Below the pieces are notes generated by a model. The model had not been told where the DNA came from, ran no database searches, and was given only the letters and a program-made list of their open reading frames with translations. Below, one piece after another: positions 53,379 to 63,793 of a stretch of DNA of 64,000 nucleotides (position 1 is its first letter; every line of letters starts with the position of its first letter). This DNA is from Fragum whitleyi (taxonomy: Eukaryota; Mollusca; Bivalvia; Cardiida; Cardiidae): assembly GCA_948146395.1 (NCBI GenBank), contig OX411551.1, positions 43,682,796 to 43,746,795 of the forward strand, in the 5' to 3' direction. The translations under genes and the position numbers were made by a program.

Positions 53379-54821
53379 AATTCATTATCTATGTTCATAT
53401 ATTTATAAGAGGACCGAAAACTTCACTGATTTTATTAAATAACTGATTGGGAAAGTTATTTTATAAATTATCTGAAGAAATCAGTAAGTATTTACAACAG
53501 TTTTTATTCATAATTTTGGCCCCTGAGTCGTAGGGATATTGCATTTAAAAGTAAATGGTTATTATCAGATAGATAATTGTTTGCAAAATCAGATTAATCA
53601 TTTATATTCTTAATAAAAAGTTGAAGGGAATATTTTTGGGATCAAGGAGTTATGAAAATAAAAACCTAATCACACATATGAACACACAAAACGTAGAACC
53701 GTCCTTAGTTAGAATACATGTAGGCTTTACAACTACTATAGTGGTAGTTGTTGTCTGCTTCTTTTCTGACACTGGATGCACATCTTTTACTTTATTTTGA
53801 ACAACAATTATGCTAGCAAATACTACAAACAATCTCGATATTTGGAAAGAAATATAAATATTGATTAAAAAGTGGAAACCTGATTTAATTATTTCAAAAG
53901 AAATACCCATTTCTTTTATAAACTGTACTGTATCATCTTTTTTTCTCAATAATATTCTATCATTTTACATATCAGCTAAAAAATTCAGTTATTTTACGAA
54001 ATAGCTGACGGAATCAGTGATTTAACTAAATCCCTGAAATTTTCAGTTATTTTACAAAATTACTGATTTTACATATTTACTTTAACATATATATAATAAA
54101 TATTCTGTATTTTCAAACAGAGACTTAAGATTCTAAGCTCTGTATCAAGTACATAGTGAAGACTTCTCTGATCAGACTGTGTAGATGCAGACTTTTATCA
54201 TGCAATGAAGCCTGTATTGACCTGATATCACCTGTCTGATAACATCACATGATATGAGGCAGTCTATTTCAAAACAATTTGCATACATTTCACCTGAATG
54301 TCGTTGATTTTTAAGGGTTTATTATAATTTTAAAAGCACGGAAAGTGATTGTATGATAAATAGAATGACATGACATGGAAGTGTCTTAAAATATCAATGT
54401 TTTGACCCGAAGAGTTTTCTGGTCTCGCCCAAGTCACATCACATCACGATAATTTTCTGAACCTTGACAAGAAAACATTAATAATTTCAAAGACTTACAT
54501 GATATTCTCTTTAACTGAGTTTAAATGTTGTGCACATGGGTTGTTAGAAATGTCACACACAGGACAAAATAAGGAAATCTTGTGAGGCAGAGAAGATATT
54601 TATATGGATAGATGTTTTAGTTATAAAGTTGTCATTTCATGCAGTTACGCTGATAGGCTCAGTCCAATATTTTGATGTCATGTGACAACACTAAATTTGG
54701 TAAATATTTCTGTAATTCATAATCTGATTTTTTTTACATTCTTTTACTGGTATTTTACATGTATCTTTAATATCTTTATTTATAGGATATTGTTTGACTG
54801 TTTGGGAACATTTCATTTTGG

Positions 54822-55101
54822 TCTGGCTCTTTGGCCAGGTGGTTAATGTGCTCGACTCATAACCTGTTAGTTGCATGTTCAAGCCGCACCGGAGGCAGGT
54901 AGTGTATTTGGGCAAGACACCTTACAGGCGGGGCCGCAGTCAACCCAGATGTAAAAGTGGGTAGCAGAGGTTAGAACCCATTGCCTTTCTCTCAATGTGT
55001 AGGATAATATCTGGAATGAGTTAGGACTATGATCAAAATAATAGTCATTTGATCCTTAATCGTGTCATCCTTGAGTTAAAAAATAATAATAATAATAATA
55101 C
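54822..55101 (+). repeat. tRNA-derived SINE with (AAT)n tail
   Basis: Head TGGCTCTTTGGCCAGGTGGTT (A box) and GTTGCATGTTCAAGCCGCAC (B box) spaced like a tRNA, then body CACCTTACAGGCGGGGCCGC, AGAACCCATTGCCTTTCTCT, and an (AAT)n tail. About 280 bp. Confidence 0.8.
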
Positions 55102-55542
55102 CTTTATACAGCTTGATGGAAAGTTTTGAAGCATATTGTTTTACTTGATTAGATCTGTTTGGTCTCACATTGGTCTGCATATCCAAAAGACAACTGAGCT
55201 GCCACTATGACAGGGTTAGTAGCATGGTGGTAGCCCAATCATTGGGCTGCAGGTTGTAGCCCTGAAGACGGCACACATCCTTTCTAATATTTGTTCCCAC
55301 TAATAATTGTATGATGGTTAACCTCATTCAGCCACTCAGCCAATCTTACAATCAACCTTGGATGTACATAGACAGAGTATTTTGAAAATTACGTGAAATC
55401 CTTGGAAAAACTTGATGACCTCAGTTAAAATGGCATTAGCCCTCGAAACTTGTAAGTGAAAATGTTTGACGACGCCAACACTACTTGTTTAAGTCACTGA
55501 CATGGAACCATTGTATACTTATATAAACATCTTTAGATTCTT

Positions 55543-55621
55543 AAATAATGGCTGAAAAATCTTAATTTTTGATAATGATTCTTCAATTTCAAAAATTAAG
55601 ATTTTTCAGCCTTTATTTACT
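55543..55621. repeat. Hairpin, about 27-bp arms
   Basis: AATGGCTGAAAAATCTTAATTTTTG and complement AAAAATTAAGATTTTTCAGCCTTTATT. Confidence 0.75.
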
Positions 55622-55838
55622 TTAAAAAATATCAATCTAAAGATAGCACCGGTTGTTTCCGCGCTAGTTTTTCTTACAGTTTCCGCCAAACAAAAAACAC
55701 AATTTTGTAACATACCCATCCGCCTTATATACATCCTAGGACTGTTGCAGTTTACGGAAATGGCTGAGTGATGTTCTGAATGGGTAAACCTTTGTGCCTG
55801 AGCAGCTGTAAATTGGGAAAATTAAAATACCTCGGGCC

Positions 55839-56085
55839 CGTTTTACTAAACTTCTTACAACAAAACTTATTGTAAGTCAAAATCACAAATCATACCTGGT
55901 GTTTTTATTCATTGTTGATTCTGTCTTGCAATATCTCATTAGAATCGTCGGAAAGAGACGAGATTCCAATAAGATAATGCATGGCAGAATTCCATGTTTA
56001 GTTAATGCTGTAGGAGCAACTTTAATTTTCGACTTATGCAAAAAATGATCGTTGGATGTTTAGAAAAACAGGCCCCTGGAATCCA
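55839..56085. repeat. MITE-like element, GGGCCCGTTTTACTAAACTT end
   Basis: The left end GGCCCGTTTTACTAAACTTC pairs imperfectly with ATGTTTAGAAAAACAGGCCC at the right. A solo end of this family occurs reversed at 42395-42476. Confidence 0.6.
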
Positions 56086-56251
56086 TCATTGGGTGCTCTT
56101 GTTGCTGAAATATGACTGGAAAACTATACAAAGTAGTGTTAAACCCCATTCAAACACAAATGTGTAGTTTTCCATTGTTTTATACACCTAAAGATGGCTA
56201 AGCATTGAGCCATCAATATTATAGCTCTTATTTTGGATATATCGAGGGTTC

Positions 56252-56314
56252 AGTGCAAGACTGTACTAAGTATTTATACATTGTATATATTGTATATACA
56301 CTTAGTACAGTCTT
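56252..56314. repeat. Hairpin AGACTGTACTAAGT
   Basis: AAGACTGTACTAAGTATTTA ... ACACTTAGTACAGTCTT with a TATA-rich loop. Confidence 0.7.
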
Positions 56315-56720
56315 ATATACTTTTCCTTATGGTAAGATCAAAGTCAACTGTCAAGAAAAAAAATGGGGAAAATACTGATATGGTAAGTGCTTCAGAAACA
56401 TATCTTCTATTTCTTTTATTTATTTTAGCATAATACAATTTACTTTATATACAGTGTATGTAGATTCTATATGCAAATGCTTATGTAAACACTACTGTAA
56501 TCCTAGATATAAAATTTATTTTTCAATAGCATGACTTTGTCTTATGTTTTTAACAAACTTTATCTGTTTTCATTTAGATCAAGTCTGCTTTTGGTTATAA
56601 AGATGTAGTTGTCTGACATGTTGGTGAATATCCTGTATCACCTGTTTCAAGCAATTTCTTCTTTTCCTTATTATTTTCTCAAGTCTAAAATCACAGGGGT
56701 TAAGAATCCTGAGACTGTGA

Positions 56721-58197
56721 TTTTTCACTTACCTGAGAAGATGTGCTCAAGGTGAGCTATTGTTTTTAGGTGGATTTTCGTTGTGTGACATGTTTCGTTC
56801 AACACCCGTCGTCAAAATTTACCTTGTATGCAATCTTGACACCACATTTTTTGTCCCTTGGACAAGTATAAAATTTGGTTAAGCCCCGTTCCCACTGTCA
56901 CGGTTTGGACCCCCGGTTAGTCCCGGATGAGTGGTCCGGGGGAAACCGTGACAAACCGGGAATACAACCGTGGCGGCACCGTGAATATCCTGGACCATCC
57001 GGGATGAACCTTGTTGATCCGGCAACCGACCCCGGATGTTTTAAAATGTTTAATACAACCGGCAGTCACCGGGACTCACCGGGAGGATGTCAAGAATCGG
57101 CTTAATCCGGAGAAACACCGGCATATTCCGGGGCAAGTCCGGTTCTCTACCCTGGCTCAACCGTGATAGTCCCTGATGATCCGTGGACATTTTCAGCTTA
57201 GCCCTGTTCCCACTGTCATGGTTTGGACCCCCGGTTAGTCCCGGATGAGTGGTCCGGGGGAAACCGTGACAAACCGGGAATACAACCGTGATATGAAGGG
57301 GCGATACCGGCGGCTACCGGCGACGACCGGGGTTACACCGGGTCGTACCGGGATCACGCCGGCCCCTGCACCGTAAATACACCGTGGCAAACTGGGAACA
57401 AATCGGGATAGTCCGGGGTCGAACGGGAAGATCCTGCTAGTAAACTGGGGGTACACCGGGGCAATGTCGGGAATATGGGAATATGAATCATTTTTTAGAG
57501 AAAAGATCCCGGATCATCCCGGAATACCGGCTCTTTCCCCACCGGGAGGTACCGTGGGTGTCCGGGACCAACACCGTGACAGTGGGAACGGGGCTTTAAC
57601 TGGGACACAGGGTCAAATCGTAGAAAAAACCTTGTATGCAATCTAGAGACCACATTTTTGCCACATCAACCTCAAATTTGGTCAGAGTGATAATTATTGT
57701 CTTGATGAAATCTGAGACGAGTTATAATTGGGTCAAGTGGGAACAAAAACAAGGTCATTGGGTCAAATCGTAGAAAAAACCTTGTATGCACTCTAGAGAC
57801 CACATTTTTTGCCAAATCAACCTTTCATCAGAATGAATTTCTTGATGATATCATGGACATGTTCGAAGTTTGGTAAACTGGGGTCACATTTTTTGCTTGT
57901 TCAACCTGAAATTTGGTCAGAATGATTGAATTGATGTAATTTTGTATGGTTCTAAATTGGGTCTTGGTGGTCAAAAACTAGGTCAGGGGCTCTAATCATA
58001 GAAAAACCTTGTATTGCTATGCACTCTTGAGGTCACATATTTTGCCAAATCAACCTGAAAATTGGCAAAATGGATTGTCTAGTTGTATAGAAGCAAAAGC
58101 ATTGTTAAGCTTAGTGACCATTCATCATCCTTTTTCAAAACCTATTTTTGACAGTTCATTCAAGTGAGCAATTTAGGCAACTATGGTCCTCTTGTTT
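56721..58197 (-). repeat. Tandem-repeat element carrying a CCGG-rich transposon
   Basis: TTTTTCACTTACCTGAGAAG ... GTGCTCAAGGTGAGCT hairpin; units of about 145 bp (GTAGAAAAAACCTTGTATGC, CACATTTTTTGCCA) interrupted at 56883-57595; ends GGCAACTATGGTCCTCTTGTTT. Confidence 0.75.
56883..57595. mobile_element. CCGG/ACCGTG-word TIR element, TTAA site
   Basis: TTAA|GCCCCGTTCCCACTGTCACGG at the left and CCGTGACAGTGGGAACGGGG|CT|TTAA at the right. The interior is a continuous run of variants of ACCGTGA, CCGGGA and ACCGGG, far more GC-rich than anything around it. From 57196 the first about 95 bp repeat (CCTGTTCCCACTGTCATGGT ... GAATACAACCGTG), so one copy truncated at about 57187 sits head to tail with a complete one. 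ORFs here (56875-57105, 57235-57456) are composition artefacts. Confidence 0.75.
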
Positions 58198-58352
58198 TTC
58201 TGAGTTGTGAATAGATGTGCCATTTTGGACAAATTTTGAACTGATAGCCCCAAGGTCAGGTTAACAGATCAAGGTCAAATTTCAAATTGAGCTTGTCCAA
58301 GTAATAACTTTATGGGTCAATTAGTACTAGCAGAAAGAAAGTAATTTAGGGC

Positions 58353-60289
58353 TTTTTTAGCTCACCTGAGCACGAAGTGCTCAAGGGAGCTATTGTGATC
58401 GATCGTTGTCCGGCGTCCGTCTGTCCATCTGTCCGTCTGTCCGTCACGGCGTCAACTTTTTCTTTAAACGACTTCTCCTCCTAAACTTATGGGTCAAAAT
58501 CAACCAAACTTGGCAGAAATATTCCTTGGGTGGTCCCTTATGAAAATTGCTCAAACGGAAAGGATCCGTGCCATATCACGGGAAAAGGGGCCTTAATGAC
58601 AAATTTCTTGTTTTCACTCTAGAAGCCACAAATGTGGTCCAATCTTCATGAAACTTGGTCAGAATGTTTGTTAGGTCATGAGGATGAAGTCTATTGAAAA
58701 TGGGAAGGATCCGTGCCATTTCACAGGAAAAGGCGCCTTAATGACAATTTTGTCAACAATATCTTTAAACGACATCTCCTCCTGAATTTATGGGTCAAAA
58801 TCAACCAAACTTGGCAGAAATATTCCTTGGGTGGTCCCTTATGAAAATTGCTCAAACGGAAAGGATCCGTGCCATATCACGGGAAAAGGGGCCTTAATGA
58901 CAAATTTCTTGTTTTCACTCTAGAAGCCACAAATATGGTCCAATCTTCATGAAACTTGGTCAGAATGTTTGTTAGGTCATGAGGATGAAGTCTATTGAAA
59001 ATGGGAAGGATCCATGCCATTTCACAGGAAAAGGCGCCTTAATGACAATTTTGTCAACAATATCTTTAAAGGACATCTCCTCCTAAACTTATGGGTCAAA
59101 ATCAACCAAACTTGGCAGAAATATTCCTTGGGTGGTCCCTTATCAAAATTGCTCAAACGGAAAGGATCCGTGCCATATCACGGGAAAAGGGACCTTAATG
59201 ACAAATTTCTTGTTTTCACTCTAGAAGCCACAAATATGGTTCAATCTTCATGAAACTTGGTCAGAATGTTTGTTAGGTCATGAGGATGAAGTCTATTGAA
59301 AATGGGAAGGATCCTTGCCATTTCACAGGAAAAGGCGCCTTAATGACAATTTTGTCAACAATATCTTTAAACGACATCTCCTCCTGAACTTATGGGTCAA
59401 AATCAACCAAACTTGGCAGACATATTCCTTGGGTGGTCCCTTATGAAAATTGCTCAAATGGAAAGGATCCGTGCCATATCACGGGAAAAGGGGCCTAAAT
59501 GACAAATTTCTTGTTTTCACTCTAGAAGCCACAAATATGGTCCAATCTTCATGAAACTTGGTCAGAATGTTTGTTAGGTCATAAGGATGAAGTCTATTGA
59601 AAATGGGAAGGATCTGTGCCATATCACAGGAAAAGGCGCCTTAATGACAATTTTGTCAACAATATCTTTAAACAACATCTCCTCCTAAACTTATGGGTCA
59701 AAATCAACCAAACTTGGCAGAAATATTCCTTGGGTGGTCCCTTATGAAAATTGCTCAAATGGAAAGGATCTGTGCCATATTACGGGAAAAGGGGCCTTAA
59801 TGACAAATTTCTTGTTTACACTCTAGAAGCCACAAATATGGTCCAATTTTCATGAAACTTGGTCAGAATGTTTGTTAGGTCATGAGGATGAAGTCTTTTG
59901 AAAATGGGAAGGATCCGTGCCATTTCACAGGAAAAGGCATCTTAATGACAATTTTTTTGTTTAATCTCTAGAAGCCACAAATATGGTCCAATCATCATGA
60001 AACTTTGTCAGAATGTTTGTTAGATCAAGAGGATGAACTCATTTGAAAATGGGAAGTATACATGCCATATCACGGGAAAAGGGGCCTTAATGACAATTTT
60101 CTCATAAGAGCTCCAAATGCCACAAATATAGTCCAATCTTCATGAAACTTGATCAAATGTTTGCCAGGTCACAAGAATGAACTGTGTTGAAAATGGGAAG
60201 GTTCATGCCATATCATAGGAAATGGAGTCTTAATGATAATTTACTTGAAATAGGTGAGCGATTTAGGGCCCTCAGGGTCCTCTTGTTTT
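58353..60289 (-). repeat. Large tandem-repeat element, 301-bp units
   Basis: TTTTTTAGCTCACCTGAGCA hairpin, GTCCGGCGTCCGTCTGTCCA tract, then five units with a 301-bp period (CGACTTCTCCTCC at 58463, 58763, 59064, 59365, 59667) at very high identity, ending AGGGCCCTCAGGGTCCTCTT|GTTT. Same family as 31011-32028. Confidence 0.88.
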
Positions 60290-60301
60290 TTATCAAATCT
60301 T

Positions 60302-60371
60302 TGGCTCAGTGTGAAACAGTTGTAACTGCCTATATGTTAATAGGCAGTTACAACTGTTTCACACTGAGCCA
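60302..60371. repeat. Perfect hairpin, 31-bp arms
   Basis: TGGCTCAGTGTGAAACAGTT GTAACTGCCTA and exact complement with an 8-base loop. It abuts the end of the element at 60289 and is the least diverged member of the CAGTTACAACTG hairpin family (others at 7977, 8271, 29043, 30429, 49267, 60850). Confidence 0.9.
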
Positions 60372-61105
60372 TCAAATTGATATCTAGATAATTCTGCGCA
60401 GTTGTTATCCATTATGAGCCTTGAGCAATTGGATATATTAGCCATTTGGAAAATTCTCAGAAAGCTACAGAGTCAAGACCACTGATTAAAGTTAAAATCG
60501 TAAATGAGATTTTCTCTATGCTATAGACGGATTTCAAAATAACTTGGCATATTTCAAGGTCAAATTTTGAAAATGAACTCACACAGATCATAGCATATTT
60601 GTTTCTTGGTGGATTTATATATAAGAACAAATGGCACATTTGTTCATTTTAACAAGATTCTATGAATGAAACAAATTAATGGTAGCTTCAAAATCATGCC
60701 GAGCCATAAAATGAATAATGACAGCTTTGGCAGTATGCATGTGTCGGGGGGGGGGGGTGCATGTGAGTGTGCACTTGCACTCATGCATAGGCAAGTGTTC
60801 TTGCAAAACACTAAATTCTTTTATTTAGCTTGGTTGAAGCATTATATCAATGGCTCAGTGGTTTACAAACTAGGCAGTTAGTGGTTATATGCTGAGCCAT
60901 CAATAGGCTGAAAAAGTTGCATGCACATAGATCTACACCTTATTGCAATTTGACTGCATGGGCTGAGATAAGGTCGGTAACTGTGAAGATCCATAATTCT
61001 TCCATGCTGTACTGAATTATTTCCCCTATACCATAAATGTCATAGCTCTCAGGCTCTGGACACCAAGATTTAGACTGATGCTAATAAATTTCATTTGTAC
61101 ATCAA
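60372..61105. other. No gene seen
   Basis: AT-rich, with a G run at 60748 and a partial CAGTTA palindrome (60850-60905, GGCTCAGTGGTTTACAAACT / GTTAGTGGTTATATGCTGAGCC). Confidence 0.5.
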
Positions 61106-61112
61106 ACCCTAG

Positions 61113-61279
61113 CAGGGCTTGAAAATTCTTGAAATTTCTACTTGTCCTGCTATTAAGAAAATATAGTGATACATTAATTTCATTAGTGAAATTTTGCAAA
61201 ATCCTCTTGTCCTGCTTATATAGACAAAGAAGGAAAGAATCATGCAGGATGAGCGGACAAGTAGAATTTTCAGGCCCTG
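61113..61279. mobile_element. CAGGGC...GCCCTG element, 6-bp direct repeats
   Basis: CAGGGCTTGAAAATTCTTGA ... GAATTTTCAGGCCCTG with CCCTAG on both sides (61107-61112, 61280-61285). Internal ACTTGTCCTGC repeats resemble those of the element at 28150-28503. Confidence 0.75.
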
Positions 61280-61305
61280 CCCTAGGTTAAGTGTACTTGA
61301 TATTT

Positions 61306-61524
61306 GAGCATGTGTGTAACATTTCCAACAAAGACACAGCAAAGCCTCTAGCCAGCCTGTGCAGATGCACAGTTTGACCCGAGTCTTAACTATGCAGTAT
61401 GTAGATAGTTAAGTTCTTTTTTGCCTCTCCAAACATTCTGTGAATATTCTTTTTGCATTAGGCTGCTCATTGTTTATTGATCATGCAAACATAAAATTGT
61501 TTGGAATGTCATGCACAGGCTCAT
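61306..61524. repeat. MITE, TGTGACATTTCCAAC family, copy 4
   Basis: GAGCATGTGTGTAACATTTC ... GGAATGTCATGCACAGGCTC; inner pair around AGCCTGTGCAGATGCACAGT. Confidence 0.7.
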
Positions 61525-62464
61525 TTCATTTTGTTCTAGGATGCTTTCCTTGTGTGTCATTCTTCGTTGTTGTCAAGGGAAAGTATCATGTTATTAGATT
61601 TGGTTAAATGAAAATGGAGAATAAATTTAAAACCCGAATTTAATACAAACTTTTGAAGGCGATGTCATGGGCCAGAAATGGACTATATTCATGAATACAT
61701 GTAGGTTACTCTGTTTTTAATCGATGAATAACTAATGTAATCATTTTCAGTTATTTTTACATCGGAAAAGGCGGGCCTCTTACAAATCTAGCCATTAAAT
61801 CCCGACCACCATCAATAGAAATAATATTAAAACTGTAGTTTTACCCGGTTGACTCTATTATCCCACATTTGTTACGCTAAAAACCTAACCGGATTAGCCG
61901 GGTACGAATGTATTCGGGACGAAATGATCGCCGTCAGCTTATCAGCATGGTTCCTGTACTGTTCGCTGGAGCGCAATATTAATTCGACCGGGACACAGCT
62001 AAAAGTTTGCATATTAAAATTATTTGAATTGGAAACGTGTTCTCAAAATTGCTAGTTTTATTCTCTGCAGATACAAATCAATAGGCCTACCTCTAAATGA
62101 GTATTTCAACAAAAATTAAAATCTATTTGGTGTATATATAAGATATCTTCGTTCGAACACCGATTTTAAATATTTGAATAGCGAATCATTTTTATTCCTT
62201 TTTTTTCTCCCCCTCTCTCTCTCTCGCCTTTCTTTGTTCGAGCTTAGGAAGAAATGGAGATAGGCATAGGCCTAAAATCTACCCTTCTTTCCTTGGAGTT
62301 TTCTAACAGAACGACAAGGCGCGGACCCTAAATATACATGTATACCGAGAGTCCCTGCACAAGGCATAGATGCAGGATTGTGACTTTGATCCGTTGTTCC
62401 AAAATAAGGCTGTAAAAATGTTTGAAACTATCAACATATTTATGAATATGAGTCAGGGCTTCGT
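61525..62464. other. Unique-looking interval, no gene proven
   Basis: More CpG than its surroundings at 61860-61990 (GGATTAGCCGGGTACG, ATGATCGCCGTCAGC). An ORF at 61849-62055 has no splice or promoter support. A (CT)n tract lies at 62207-62226. Confidence 0.4.
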
Positions 62465-62694
62465 TTAACCCTTTCCTGGTTTACAAAATTTTAGACCTGT
62501 CAAAATTCAAAGGTTTTGCAGACGAAAATTTTAAGTTGATTTAATTTGAATGATAACCATTCTGTAAGGTAGAAAATAGTGTGGAAAAAGAAGAAATTGC
62601 TTGTCAGAAGCAATGTCTTCTTTTTTTTACAATGTTTTCTCAATCATAAAATCACAGGCACGTAAAAAGCAGGGATTAAACGGCAAAGGGTTAA
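62465..62694 (-). mobile_element. TTAA-flanked MITE, CCCTTTGCTGTTT family, copy 5 reversed
   Basis: TTAA|CCCTTTCCTGGTTTAC ... TAAACGGCAAAGGG|TTAA. Confidence 0.85.
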
Positions 62695-63298
62695 GAAACA
62701 TGTAAAACTGAATAAAATGCATGATTAGCTATGTTAAAAGTTTTAGTCTGGACCCTTTTTAACGTGGATTGGAACCATCAATTGATTTTGCGATTCACAG
62801 AACTTCATCAATAGGTTCTGTATATAATCTACTCGCTACATTACTTTTTCAAATAAACATTTAGATATTTATCCATATTAAATCAACAGAGCTGGTTTTC
62901 CTCTATCTCATTGATAAAAAAGTTCTATAGAGTTATACACTTTTCATAAACAACACGCAATACGCAATGTTGCAATATTTTTTAGATCTGAATTATGTAT
63001 ACAAACAAAAGTTTTTTCTCTTAACAAAATGCATATACTTACATGTATATAGGTGTAAAAAAAATAAGCTGTGATATAAATCGTTTTTGAGGTACAGAAA
63101 TACGCTGCTCAAAATCAAAGGTAAAAAGCGCTTAGAAAAAGGAAGTTTGAGCCTAGATTACCCTAATATTTCGAAACCCGTGTGACGCGCGTAAACTCAC
63201 TGCATCCCGCCTTAATCGCGCGGTGCCTATTGTGTGGCATACGATGTCAATGCGGTCATCGTACTGCTTTACCGGTGACGTAGACTTTGCTGTTTTGT
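62695..63298. other. No feature seen
   Basis: AT-rich sequence, then a short CpG-containing stretch (63178-63285, GTGTGACGCGCGTAAACTCA) without an ORF. Confidence 0.5.
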
Positions 63299-63526
63299 TT
63301 CACCCTTTGCTGTTTAATCCCTGCTTTTTACGTGCCTGTGATTTCATTATTGAGAAAACATTGTGAAAAAGAAGAAATTGCTTCTGACAAGCAATTTCTC
63401 CTTTTTTCACACTATTTTCTACCCTACTGAATGGTTATTTTTCAAATTGAATCCACTTTTAATTTTCGTCTGCAAAACCTTTGAATTTGGACAAGTCCAA
63501 AATTTTGTAAAACAGGAAAGGGTTAA
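63299..63526 (+). mobile_element. TTAA MITE, CCCTTTGCTGTTT family, copy 6
   Basis: Left site TTCA, right site TTAA; otherwise full-length with the central hairpin. Only about 600 bp from the oppositely oriented copy 5. Confidence 0.8.
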
Positions 63527-63708
63527 AAACATACATGTTTTTCTAAACATCGCAAAGAGAACGTATGCATGTCGTAAAGGCATCGGAAGAATGCTGCACG
63601 CATTGTTTTGCCTGAGAACAGTTGCTGCATCATCCTACAATTTCTTCGCATTTACCGTAGGGAGACTGTACGGTCTACAGTATTAAGATCTATATTTCTG
63701 CAATTTAG

Positions 63709-63775
63709 AGTGAGTGATCAAAGGTCGATTTCGTCTATACAGGTATTGACAAAATTGACCTTTGATCACTCACTT
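63709..63775. repeat. Hairpin GAGTGAGTGATCAAAGGTC
   Basis: AGTGAGTGATCAAAGGTC and exact complement GACCTTTGATCACTCACT around a loop of about 30 bases. Confidence 0.8.
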
Positions 63776-63793
63776 AAACTTGTGGATCTATAG

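Noticed and set aside
56875..57646. GC-rich ORFs in several frames
   Set aside because: They fall inside the CCGG-word transposon, where stops are rare because of composition; no protein features.
61849..62055. 68-codon ORF in a CpG-richer patch
   Set aside because: Could be a first exon of a gene further right, but there is no donor, promoter motif or homology I can point to.
62207..62226. (CT)n tract as a promoter element
   Set aside because: A simple microsatellite; nothing ties it to a transcription start.
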